64,000 nucleotides of DNA, taken from NCBI GenBank assembly GCA_029834535.1, contig JAQMWT010000546.1, positions 62,001-126,000 on the forward strand. Reading direction: 5' to 3'. Source of the DNA: Chrysophaeum taylorii (taxonomy: Eukaryota; Sar; Pelagophyceae; Pelagomonadales; Pelagomonadaceae). Both the position numbers and the translations under genes were made by a program. Below are positions 20,001 to 28,684 of this stretch, in pieces (the stretch's first letter is position 1; each line of letters begins with the position of its first letter). The notes under the pieces were generated by a model that searched no databases, had not been told where the DNA came from, and was given only the letters and a program-made list of their open reading frames with translations.

Positions 20001-20849
20001 CACGGCAAGCGCAGACGCAAGCGCCGACGATCCGAGAATGTCGAGGTGCGAGTGTTCGAGAGAAAGCTGTGTGCGTTGGAGCGAGTTCAAAACCGCGTTC
20101 GAGTAGCCCACCCGAAGCGAGCGGCACTTGTGCAAATAAGCTGCTCGACCAGTTCTGTCGCGAGCAGCATACTCGTTAAGGCAGTGCACGAACTCAGGAA
20201 TTATGATAAGGCTCTTGATGTCTGGTGCGCCGAAGCGAAGAGCAAGTTGCCGTCGTTGCGCCACCGTCACTTTTTTAAGTCCCTGCTTAAACAGCAGCCA
20301 CGTGCACAGCTTGTTTACCTCCAATTGACCGTTTCGATCTTGAGGAAGCGCGTCGCTTGCTAGCGACTCAATACCGAGGCTGCAGATTTCCTCGAAGAGC
20401 ACTCGCATTGTGGCGAAGTCGTGGCCGAGAACTTGCAAAAAGTCCTGGTATCGCACGGTTGCGGCCACCGATCCACGGAAGTGGCGAATCAGCAACTCCA
20501 AGTCGCCCGTGACGAGTGACGCGCCGATGAGATCCAACCACGCCTTAAAATCAGCTTCGTAGACTAAACCGTCGTAGTCGCCATCGAAGAGCTGCAGGAG
20601 TTGCGCGTGAGGGACTCCCTTCGCGCCCTCGGCGGCCCGACACACCTCTGCCACGATGCGTTTTGTGTCTGACAGTGGTGGTTTCGCTGCTTCGTCGCCG
20701 GCCGTCCCAACAACTCGCACTTCCCTCGCAATATTCTGGTAAGTTCGATGAGTCGTCGTCGGCCGTGCGGTTTGCGGACGCTGTGGGCATGCTCTAGTTT
20801 TCCAGGGCACAAAAGGGTCCACGGACACGAATTGCTTGCTGCACTGCAT
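17037..20849 (-). CDS. EF-hand and RI-type leucine-rich-repeat protein
   Basis: A long frame of 1270 residues from the first ATG; an upstream GTG adds 13. Residues about 85-110 hold an EF-hand-like loop (DGDYDGLVYEAD) and a weaker second one (DRNGQLEVNKL) follows. Residues about 250-530 are about nine ribonuclease-inhibitor-type LRRs, for example LEELRL-like IEELRLAGNSLFGDRGV and LECLDLSFNVIQSGGEA. The C-terminal 700 residues are helical and unassigned, with a Ser/Arg patch. This architecture is common among stramenopile proteins of unknown role; calcium-regulated scaffolding is a guess. Near 17,640-17,720 the frame runs through an 81-base, pyrimidine-rich stretch bounded by GT and AG that may be an unspliced intron. 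A GTAAGT donor upstream of the GTG suggests a possible 5' non-coding exon. Confidence 0.7.
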   Translation of the reverse strand: MQCSKQFVSVDPFVPWKTRACPQRPQTARPTTTHRTYQNIAREVRVVGTAGDEAAKPPLSDTKRIVAEVCRAAEGAKGVPHAQLLQLFDGDYDGLVYEADFKAWLDLIGASLVTGDLELLIRHFRGSVAATVRYQDFLQVLGHDFATMRVLFEEICSLGIESLASDALPQDRNGQLEVNKLCTWLLFKQGLKKVTVAQRRQLALRFGAPDIKSLIIIPEFVHCLNEYAARDRTGRAAYLHKCRSLRVGYSNAVLNSLQRTQLSLEHSHLDILGSSALASALAVNECIEELRLAGNSLFGDRGVVSIVDSLSATVTSVDFSNCGLGPEGATAIGRALRRFQLVHVSLCRNRVRTEGAVAIADALGASRLRTLRMSHSHIGELGGLALGVALGACHTLECLDLSFNVIQSGGEAILWNATSLKYLDLSFGSLNDSAADALAHLVCFGHQLEHLNCASNRLGEASGLLVAAALRVGCRCASLASLHLGFQRLGERASLELVRAIAKRTSITTLGVENTTIAGGEQPVIDAAEHATQQRGKPAQVAAEHPQRYRATIPDEVIAVVYPSRSVPGDSTRDKKMIRMRAVPATMVERVESSSGRTLESRKWTLRNSVWKLRPKEADCKAFYDTRAFLDTTAASDLDRSKVLQLLRGNRDEYARVTAVMQRFFGELQLIHRYFSALGEGWPFSIQWNEWRDFVTVCGVTYGQQCNLEELDIVFIAANIPPAGVKETADKVLTRCEFLEAVVRAAIKRYDLLTPAEAVQRLLEREVIPKAREQRVLELGDEYRRKRLYKPGVGILLEKYAKLIDALWTKSRRRLSVISTTSTEIGGGTATRRKHSFTEQGNQFQALAYDDRLLNIDTWLRMVEQTVYEVTTFTQLSARIAYVMSKPTVQQSERRTQAATSATDEHVYLTRTDFNEVLCRSADALIPSSWSVPLDKKLPHLLALFAKHHDITKLFIALGGERDVAIDPWGTTTQVTEEDSASYLDDIQLLRARDLEIRREKALADAEARLCAELRRSTLSMTFQTPSPRPASKERRREQRRKLLSTIKTHVSGWRAACAVFSVSSSSTSPGLHLLLEVRVFLFEPRRTLVMLVESRDLEIVATKIGSIDEVNLAEALVKRLRVQTGVLPRDLSLSVDDSDVMPYTSSMSVCDVQYLRPAEKSSGVTPDAQARDVPDKDTRTDDAVERQRHPGTSHDIIPYEGDQFWHRARLEFARGRIQDLLAKVCEDEGSKISHFDLLAMDYIDLPLSPTNDTLTALSLFERGTPVVAA

Positions 20850-21004
20850 TGAGCGGGGAGTTTTGGTCCAAAGCAGTGCGAGCGCCACCTTAAGAAGTAG
20901 TCCTTGATCCTTTCGGTGATGATAGCTGAGGTAGCGACTTACCGCGTATCTCCGCCGAGTGGATATCGTCGGGGTAAGCCTCGAAGCCGCAAGAAAGAGG
21001 ACCT

Positions 21005-22534
21005 ATGAACAAAGCCAAGAACAACGATCTCGCGACCGCGTGGCGTCAGCTGCTCGCGGGTCTTGTGTTGAATGCTGTGGTTGGTTCAATCTTCGCCTTT
21101 GGGAAGCTGTCCTCGTCGCTCGAGCGCCAAACCGGTGCCTCGACGAGTCAGGTCGCACTCGTCGGACTCGCCGGCGACCTGGGTCTCTGGCTCAACGTGG
21201 TGCCAGGCGCGGCGCAGAACCGCGTCGGCGCGCGCGGCGGGCTCATCGTAGGGCTCGCGTTGGGTGCATTCGGTTACGCGGCCGTCGCATTGCTGCTGGC
21301 GCGCCACGCGCACTACGGCTTGGTTGCCGCCGCCTGGTTCGTGTGCGGTCACGCCAACTCGTGGCTCTACGTGACGGGCCTCGTCACCAATGTCAAAAAC
21401 TGGCATCCTTCGGCGCGCGGCTCTGTCGTTGGATGCTTGCAGGCCTTTTTCGGCGCCTCGGGCGCGCTGTTTGTACAATTCTTCGTGGCGTTCTTCCGGG
21501 CCGAGCACGTCGTCGCGTACGTCGGCACCGTTGGCGCCGTCACCCTCCTCGCCGGCGTCTGGATGCTCGCAAACGTGGAACCCGTCCCTTTCCAGCGTCT
21601 CGACCGCGTCGGCGAAAGGCGCTGCGCGCGCATTGCCACCCTCGTGGCGGGTTTGTTGTGTCTTATTATCGCGACGTCTCTTTCCGATGCCACTTCCTGG
21701 GGCGCCTACGGTAGCATCGTCTCGCTCGCGCTCATGTACCCGCTCGTTCTTTACGACACGCCCGAGGATTTTGCTGGGGAGGAGGTCCTGCTGCCGGCGG
21801 ACAACAGTACTCCGCTAGCACCTCTCGCCGCTCTGAGCGAGGACACGCGTCGCGACTTTTGGCTCCTGTGGCTAGGCTTTGGGGCGGCCGTAGGGGGGGC
21901 GATCGCCACCTCCAACAGCATGTCTGCGATCGCGCAGGCCACCTCATCTTGCCGCTTCGACGTCCTCGCATCACGCGCGGTCACGCTACTCACGTCGTTT
22001 GACGCGGGGGCTCGCATGGTCGCGGGTGTTTACGTCCAACGCCGCGGCAACGGCGGGATTGTCTTGGCGTGCGCCTGCGCGTTTCTTGCTACTGCTCACG
22101 TCGGATTCCTGGCACTCCCGGTGCGCGTCGGTTCGGCCTTTTCACCGCCGGCCTGGCGCGTCCTTGGTTGCGCTTCTTTCGTCGGGGCAGCGAATGGCGC
22201 TGCCTGGACCGCGTGCCCGTGGCTCGTCTCAAACCGTTTCGGTACGGAACGATACGGAGACAACTTCGGTCTCGCCTGTACGGGCGCGATGGTCGCGGTT
22301 GTGATCTTTTCGTACGTCATCTTGCCTATTGACGACACGGCGTCTTCGTCGCCTCGCGATTGTCAACTCGACGATGACGACGATGACCCCTCCGACGTCT
22401 GCTATGGCGCCCACTGCTTCCGCACCTTCCATCACGCGCTCATAGTTGCGGGCGCAATTGGAATGCTCGTGTCGTTACGTCTTGACCTTAAGCGATCGGT
22501 ACCACCCGCCCTGGGGGAAACACCAGGACCCTAG
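21005..22534 (+). CDS. MFS transporter, nodulin-like family
   Basis: A single-exon frame of 509 residues with about twelve hydrophobic membrane segments. The first helix starts WRQLLAGLVLNAVVGSIFAF. The signature of nodulin-like MFS proteins is visible near residues 115-160: NSWLYVTGLVTNVKNWHPS, then ARGSVVGCLQAFFGASGALF. The central cytoplasmic loop is polar (PEDFAGEEVLLP). The second half is shorter on conserved motifs but has the helix pairs expected. Nodulin-like proteins belong with monocarboxylate-type and metabolite carriers; substrates are mostly unknown. It is divergent from the EF-hand/LRR gene, with about 155 bp between starts. The last 70 residues include an acidic loop with five Asp before the final helix. 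Confidence 0.8.
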   Translation: MNKAKNNDLATAWRQLLAGLVLNAVVGSIFAFGKLSSSLERQTGASTSQVALVGLAGDLGLWLNVVPGAAQNRVGARGGLIVGLALGAFGYAAVALLLARHAHYGLVAAAWFVCGHANSWLYVTGLVTNVKNWHPSARGSVVGCLQAFFGASGALFVQFFVAFFRAEHVVAYVGTVGAVTLLAGVWMLANVEPVPFQRLDRVGERRCARIATLVAGLLCLIIATSLSDATSWGAYGSIVSLALMYPLVLYDTPEDFAGEEVLLPADNSTPLAPLAALSEDTRRDFWLLWLGFGAAVGGAIATSNSMSAIAQATSSCRFDVLASRAVTLLTSFDAGARMVAGVYVQRRGNGGIVLACACAFLATAHVGFLALPVRVGSAFSPPAWRVLGCASFVGAANGAAWTACPWLVSNRFGTERYGDNFGLACTGAMVAVVIFSYVILPIDDTASSSPRDCQLDDDDDDPSDVCYGAHCFRTFHHALIVAGAIGMLVSLRLDLKRSVPPALGETPGP

Positions 22535-23291
22535 TCCTCCGTCTCGAGTTACTTGGGGAAGGCACGCGACGATTATTTCCCCTCGTATGGTCGGTATGCG
22601 AGATTCACCTTAATTATTATTATGCAGTTTTTTTTTCGTCGCAACGGCGGCCTTGGCGACGACGACCTCCCTCCCTCACACGGACCTGATTTCGTATTGA
22701 TCTAATGGCATAAATTCCCGATGCAGTCAGGCTGTCTTCCATTATAATATTGGCTTCCACCGGGCGACATTGCTCGCAAGCAAAGTATTAGGTGTTTATT
22801 CATCATTAGGTAAATAAATAATAAGTTGGATGGTCCTGTATTTTTTACCTTGAGCAGGATGATCCACCACGCAGTTCGCGTGTGTTTCGGGTATTTTAGG
22901 AGAAGGATTGACACAAAGTCGTCGAGGACAAGGCAAAGAAGCAAGGAAAATTGAAGCAACCATCCCAACGTGCCAACAGCCGCACCGAAGTGTCAACCAT
23001 TCAGGGATCACGTCTCGTCGCTACCGTAAACCATCGTCGACAATAGGGTCCCATCAGTCGTACAAGTCACCAAAACCAACGTTCACACCAAGCGTCGTGG
23101 AACACAATCGAGCGAGACAATAAGGTTCCAAATCAACGTCGTCCACACTATTATCTAAACCGGCGCCAACGCAACTTTGCTACCATGGGGCTCGTCAACA
23201 GTGTCTGCGTTCTTGCTTCGCTTCGGTCGCGCGTTTGCTCGCTCGTTCTGCTGCCATTGAAGAGAGTCGCACTAACCAGGAGAAAAAAGTA
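22535..23291. other. Intergenic between MFS and GNAT genes
   Basis: About 750 bases, AT-richer than the neighbours, with poly-T near 22628. Short open frames on both strands show no recognisable protein. I see no gene in it. Confidence 0.5.
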
Positions 23292-24038
23292 TCAGTCTGT
23301 CTTCAGAGCATTTTTTGATTTGGGGCGACGGAGCATGCTTATGTCGGGCTTGGGGTAGGCGTCGGATTGGGCGACCTTGATGACCTCAAAGCCAAGGCGC
23401 TCGTAGAACGTAACGTTTCTTTCCAGCTGCGTGGTGAGACAAACGCACATGCCTTCTTCATCGGCCTCGTCGAGAGCCGACTGCAACGCCTTTGAGCCAA
23501 TACCTTGCCCTTGGCAGTCTGGGCGCACGCATACGCGCTCGAGGCGACACATAGGCCCAGGATAGTCCTTTCTGATTTCGTCGGTGATGCCATCAAACCA
23601 CTCCGTCAATTTGAAGAGGCGCTGCACGGTATCACTCCCGAAGAGGAAGGGAATCTTGAGCAATCCCGCGATCAACATGTCGAAGAAATTAACGTCTCTT
23701 ATCTCGGGACGCACGAACATGAAAAACGCTACGAGCTCACCTTTTCGAAGAACAGCTCGATTGCAAGATGTGTTCGCGCGCAACCAGAAATTGCGATAAA
23801 AAACCCAGGACAGCAGCGCAAAAACATCGTTCTCCCCAGCGAGATAGACGTACGCAGGCGAGGCTACAAACGCCCGCGCAGCCATGTCCGCCGCATCCTT
23901 CAACAGATGCCGCGGCAACGTCACGACCTTTTCGTTTTCCACCGGCTCGCGCTTTCTACGCCTCACGAACATCCACACGACGCCGCCGAGCGTGGCCGCA
24001 CCGGTCACGCTGGCCGCCACGATGGACCCGCGCGTCAT
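23292..24038 (-). CDS. Membrane-anchored GNAT N-acetyltransferase
   Basis: The frame from the first ATG gives 248 residues. A single hydrophobic segment (SIVAASVTGAATLGGVVWMF) followed by RRRKR anchors the N-terminus or targets the protein. The GNAT core lies at residues about 60-235. Motif A, which binds acetyl-CoA, is RLERVCVRPDCQGQGIGSKA with the QxxGxG loop seen as QGQGIG. Motif B is LTTQLERNVTFYERLGFEVI, a typical end of GNAT folds. Upstream, DMAARAFVASPAYVYL and FRNFW-like YRNFWLRAN resemble the small-molecule GNATs of fungi and algae. The substrate is unknown. A GTG codon 57 bases upstream of the ATG is in frame but less likely. Confidence 0.8.
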   Translation of the reverse strand: MTRGSIVAASVTGAATLGGVVWMFVRRRKREPVENEKVVTLPRHLLKDAADMAARAFVASPAYVYLAGENDVFALLSWVFYRNFWLRANTSCNRAVLRKGELVAFFMFVRPEIRDVNFFDMLIAGLLKIPFLFGSDTVQRLFKLTEWFDGITDEIRKDYPGPMCRLERVCVRPDCQGQGIGSKALQSALDEADEEGMCVCLTTQLERNVTFYERLGFEVIKVAQSDAYPKPDISMLRRPKSKNALKTD

Positions 24039-24399
24039 CGCGGTTAAGGTCGGTGAAGGTTCGGAGAACGTTCGACAATAAACCCCCACACGCACGCATC
24101 GGGGGCAACCCCCTCTTCAGTCAGTCGACCTTATAAAGTCTGTGGTTTTTTGAGGGGGAAAAAATCGGTCGACTTGGACAGGAGCGGGCCTCCGAGGGGG
24201 TCCCCTTGGGCTGCCCGTGAAGATACAAGTGACCACGGGCGAGCCCGTATGACTTATATACGCTATGCCTAAAGTTGACGGCCGTATGGCGAGTCCAATT
24301 TCGGTGCCCTACGTGCCGCAAGCGGTCGGACGCGACTCAAGTTGTACCGCAGAGCGGCCCCGATACGCGAGGGGACTGTTCCTTGTCCTCTCGTAACGC
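24039..24399. other. Intergenic, start of repeat island
   Basis: This stretch holds an AGTCAGTC duplication and A- and G-rich tracts near 24,150. No gene is visible; it leads into decayed transposon sequence. Confidence 0.4.
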
Positions 24400-25600
24400 G
24401 CTTTTCGGGTCCCCAGGTCATCACCAGAGTCATGCATACAGCGAGTCAGTGACGTTATCCTCCAGAGTCACGGCGGATAGAATTAGAGCGTCGATCGCGC
24501 GATAGGAGGAGTGTTTGCTTGAGACGCGCAGCCTCTCTTTTTCGCTCGATTTCGGCGTGTTCGAACTCGGTGGTGTCCCCATCCTTGGAGCGGTAGACGA
24601 GCTTGTACTCACGGGCGACGCGCAATCGCATGATCCGGAGAGGTTTGCAAGGTATTTTTAGCCAGTGCTGTCGAAGACGCGCTCACGTTGTCGGCGCGCC
24701 ATCTCGCTTTCTGTTCCGGTGTTATGTCGGCGGTAGTGCCGCTTTGACGAGCCCCAGCCATACTCAACGCCGGCGAGCTCTGGGATTAAACCAACCGCGT
24801 TCGAAGACGGCTTTATCGATACCCTTAACATAGCCAATGTGCGCCTCGGGCTTCCAGTTGGGGTGCTTGAATGGCGGCGGGTCACCCGGCTGGAATATCA
24901 TGTGCTGGTCTTGGCCAGGCTTGAGCTTGACATGCCACAACTCGACCACCTTCTGCCGCTTGCGCTTGCCGCCGCCGAACTTGAGTTCGACGATGACAAG
25001 ATGAAACCCAATGCTTCCAGCATCGAGCTTTTTTCGAGGTTCGGAGGAGGCGCTGCGTCTTGCCGCCGACGCCGGCGGACTTGTTGTTGACATTGAGGCC
25101 GTCGGATTTGAACGCGTCACGTCCTGACGTGTGGTCGACCTCAATTACGAACAGGTGATGAGGGAACCCAATCTCCACGAGTTCGATGACGTCCTCGAGC
25201 TGAAGAAAATTGTCCGAGTCCCAGAAGCCATGGTGTTGCTTGCCAATCTTGAGCGTCTGGAGACCCGGAGACTGGAACCACTTGACGCGGCCGCGCTCAG
25301 ATAGGAAGACCTTTTCAAAGGGTGCTTGATTGTCGGATCGATCGTGAGGTCGACATCGTTGTCGCCGTCGTCGTCGTAAACGTCGGGATTTGGCACGTTG
25401 GTCGCTACTTCGCGACACTTGTCATGCTTGTTACCTGATTTGTAAAATACGTGGAGCCACGCGTTTCGTTCGTGGAGGTCATCAACAGTTGCAGGAGTGT
25501 CCAGCACCACTTCCAGTACATGCGCAGCCGACCTGTTATCGCGCTCTTCGGCTCCTCAGCGACGCGCAACCAGCGTCACGCGAAAATCAAGAAACACCGC
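24400..25600 (-). mobile_element. Decayed DDE-type DNA transposon, transposase remnant
   Basis: On the minus strand two overlapping frames read as one protein. The upstream frame has FEKVFLSERGRVKWFQSPG, FLQLEDVIELVEIGFPHHLF, then VIEVDHTSGRDAFKSDGLNV and NNKSAGVGGKT. The next frame continues with QKVVELWHVKLKPGQDQHMI, FQPGDPPPF and KGIDKAVFERGWF. The order D-(H/N)-x-(S/T)-x-H-like motif, A-DAL-like motif, N-x-(S/G)-x-GGK, then KG(I/L)xxVxxERGxW is that of a transposase group widespread in oomycetes and other stramenopiles, which I recognise by pattern. The frame changes at least once, near 25,100. A third piece (24,390-24,640) encodes a charged helix. Ends and inverted repeats were not found. 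Confidence 0.5.
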
Positions 25601-25601
25601 C

Positions 25602-26095
25602 ATAATCGGCTGCGTCAACGTCCTTCCTTCCAACCCTTTCCGCTCGACGCTGACCCCCGCCAATCTGAGCTGCTTTTATCAACCTCCGCCCTTTGTAAAA
25701 CCTTTGAGTTTACTCCTAAACCCGTAGATTTTTCCCCCCTTACCCTTTAATTTTCTCCCTTGTCACCTTGTTTTATCCCTAACCCTCTAACGTTTACAAC
25801 CGGCCCCTACGTCTCTTGGCCGCCGGGTCCCTGACGACGCCCAGGCGGTTAGGCTAGCGCTTGGCCGTCCCCTATAATCGGCTATCCCCTATAATCGGCT
25901 AGCGTCAACGTCCTTCCTTCCACTCACCCCACTCTCCTTTCCGCTCGACGCTCTCACCCCCGCAAATCTAAACTGCTTTGATCAGCGCACGTTCCGCCCT
26001 TTAACCTTTGAGTTTACTCCTAACCCTCTGACTTTGCTCCTTACTGCTCGCTAGATTTAGAGTTTATTCCTAAACCCTCCGACTTTGCTCCTTAC
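25602..26095. repeat. Short dispersed repeat, two tandem-placed copies
   Basis: Copy 1 (about 25,602-25,731) and copy 2 (about 25,891-26,037) share, in order, ATAATCGGCT, GCGTCAACGTCCTTCCTTCC, CCGCTCGACGCT, ACCCCCGC, then AATCTxAxCTGCTTT and CCTTTGAGTTTACTCCTAA. A third, partial copy of the end (agtttattcctaaaccctc) lies at about 26,060-26,095. The same 3' half occurs again at 51,109-51,183. Confidence 0.75.
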
Positions 26096-28684
26096 TAAAT
26101 AACTAACTTCAGACCTCTCCCGACCATGGGAGCCAGGCCGGACTGACGGGAGCCAGTCCCGAATCACTGGCCTGTAGACGAGGGGCGCCGAAAGGTGGGT
26201 CGGCGGAGAGTGATCATCAAGCTTGTCGCCATGCGACGAGGAGACCGCGATGTGACTGACAACCAACTCGTCGATAACCTTCCGTCTGCGCCCCCCGGCC
26301 ATACCCCGTCCCACTGCGAACGTTCCGGCTGCCAACCGGCCCGCCCGGGAGGCGAATAGGTGCCAACCTACGCCGCTCCTTACCACTGCACTGAACACCC
26401 TGCCTCTCCCTACCTTGGCAAATTTTGTGAGGGTTTTGGTTTAAAATTGATATTGGATGTTAGAGGGAGGTCGAGAGCGCGTCGATTGGCGTCCAAGCCC
26501 TCGGCAGTAGCGACGCTGAGCAGGTTACACCAAAAAAAGTAGTTTTTAGTCCTAGTGTAGATGTGTGCTATCGACGCATCCGGCTTCGGCTGGGTCGCCG
26601 ATCGCGAAGCGACATACACCCTCCTTGATGGCCGAACAACGAACTTGACACTATTCCCTCAAAAAAGTGTGCTGTATGTTGTTGCGGTTTATGGCCGAAC
26701 GTGCTTGAACAAACAAGGGGTTGTTAGGGTTGTAAAGGTCGACTGCTAAGAGGGGTGGGGTGCGTGTGGGCGCAAGGAGTTATCAATGACCCCTTGGTAC
26801 AAGTAACAAATAAGCTGCACCGCCGTGTGGAGTTATTAGAGGTGGCTTGCAAGTCGGCTGCCTGAAGGGGGGGCGCAGCCTCGAGTGAGGGGGATTTTCA
26901 TGGTCGACTACGTCGAGAGAGGGCGTCGAGGGGGAGGGGGTGCGAAAGCGACGAGTTTGGGAGGTGCGATTACAAATAAGAGGCACGGGCACAGGTAAAC
27001 TCCATCGCGCGCACCACCGTACCCTGCCGCCAGACTTACGTGCGACGGAGTGTGACGTCCTGCTGGGCATGGGCGGCCTGGGTGGGGCTGCCCGAGTCGA
27101 CGACGTAGGGTTTGTATAGACCGCTCGCGAGCTTGCGTAGCCGATTCCAATCGCACGTCTGGACGAGCTTGCCGCGTGTCTTGGGCTCTTCCCACGCCCG
27201 CTGGCTTCTGCTGAAAAGTGGCATTTCGGGGCACGGTGGGCTGCTTGCAGCTTTCGACACACCGCACCCGCATCTAGGACAAGGAGCGCGTGAAGCCGAG
27301 CGCCCCTAGGCCGAAATGCCTCGCACCAAGGCGTTTGCGTACATGATCAAGTGTTGCGCGCCATAACTTCCCAGAGTGTATCTTGAGGCCTTGGTTGAGC
27401 GACCTGACATATAAGGCCACATCGCCAACCACGTGGCGGCGACCACGCGTGTCAGCGACCTGGTCGTAGTTGGGTCGCGTTGCATTGACAAGTCTTTCAT
27501 GGTGAAGAAGATGTTGGCCAAGCGGCACAAGGGTGCTCCATTAAATCGCAGGCCAGGCCTTTAAGATTCTCTGCGCCGCCGACCAGACGGTAATCTGTTG
27601 TTCCCCTCAGACTTCTGCCAACTGAAGTTCGTGGTGGTGGCGAGGAAGACGAAGCGCGGCAATGATCCTGACATTGGCCTCGTGTTCGAAGCACCATCGT
27701 GCGGGCCAGTGCTTACGAGGCGCTCGCCAATGAGGTGGGTTCCGACATCGAGATCGCGGCGCACGAGTGGTTGCGAAGTAGATCGCGGTCAAGAAGGGTG
27801 GTGTGATCAGCATCTTGAACTGGGCGTTCTCGAGGTAACGCTCGTGGATATGAATTTGCGCGAACTTGTCGCGAATCCTGTTGTAGTTCGCTCACAATTG
27901 TTCGCTATTCAGGCCACGTCTTCGGCCAAATTAATTAATAATGTCAACACGAAAAAAAAAGACCGCCATCGTCGTGTATGCGAGCAATGCCAGGGCCCGA
28001 CACCAAACACGGCCCCTAAGCAATAAAGGCGCCGAAGCAACGCCAGCTCCCATAACGCGGTGGAGATCGCCTCCGACCCAAGCCTCCATCGCATAGCTCC
28101 AGTCTGTGGCGAATGGTACCAATCGACACATGGTACCATCCGACGCTTCGAACGAAACCAACAACCGAGGGCCGTAGCATCTAGGAACGCATCTACGAAA
28201 CACCGGGGTCAAAGGCACTTTACTGTGTCGACGACGCAGGCGAGGACATACGTAAACAGCCGGGAAACAAACTAGCGCCTCCTCGCGTGCAGAAGGTGGG
28301 GTGGCGACGGAGGTGTGCGGTCGTATGCGGTGGCGCGCCGAATGGCGCTCTCGTACGTACGGTACGGTAGCCGGAATCGAGGGACCATCAAGGCGAGAAA
28401 GGGCCCGGTGCCGTGGCAGGGAGTGTGCCGTGGCAAAAATTTCGATAAAGGCAGCCGTGACCCCCCGAGACGGTTGTCGGGAAATATATTCGCGATCATA
28501 CGAAGCAAACCGCCTATGATCGCGAAAACGTTTGAGTTGAGGCGTGGACCGCCGGAGCGAGGTCGGCACAGAGACGCATCGTGGTGTGGCGTGGCCGCAG
28601 CGCGCGACGGCATTCTGGAATCGCGCCACCTCGAGACGATTCCAAACGCAGTCTCCGCGGACGACGACGGCGAGAAAATCGATG
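26096..28684. mobile_element. Degraded repeat region, probable transposon remains, unclassified
   Basis: No intact gene is visible in about 2.6 kb. On the minus strand between 27,900 and 27,030 several short frames look protein-like when read in turn (for example FVFLATTTNFSWQKSEG, VADTRGRRHVVGDVALYV and KSGKLW-like IHSGKLWRATLDHV), followed by a Cys/His-containing end. This resembles the end of a cut-and-paste transposase, but I cannot name the family. The part 28,030-28,680 contains only shadow frames. At 26,733-26,770 lies a short sequence shared with 36,517-36,553. Confidence 0.35.

Noticed and set aside
22535-23291. Possible tRNA or other RNA gene in the intergenic stretch
   Set aside because: No cloverleaf with a GTTCRA T-arm and matching acceptor stem could be seen. 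The same holds for the other intergenic regions checked by eye.
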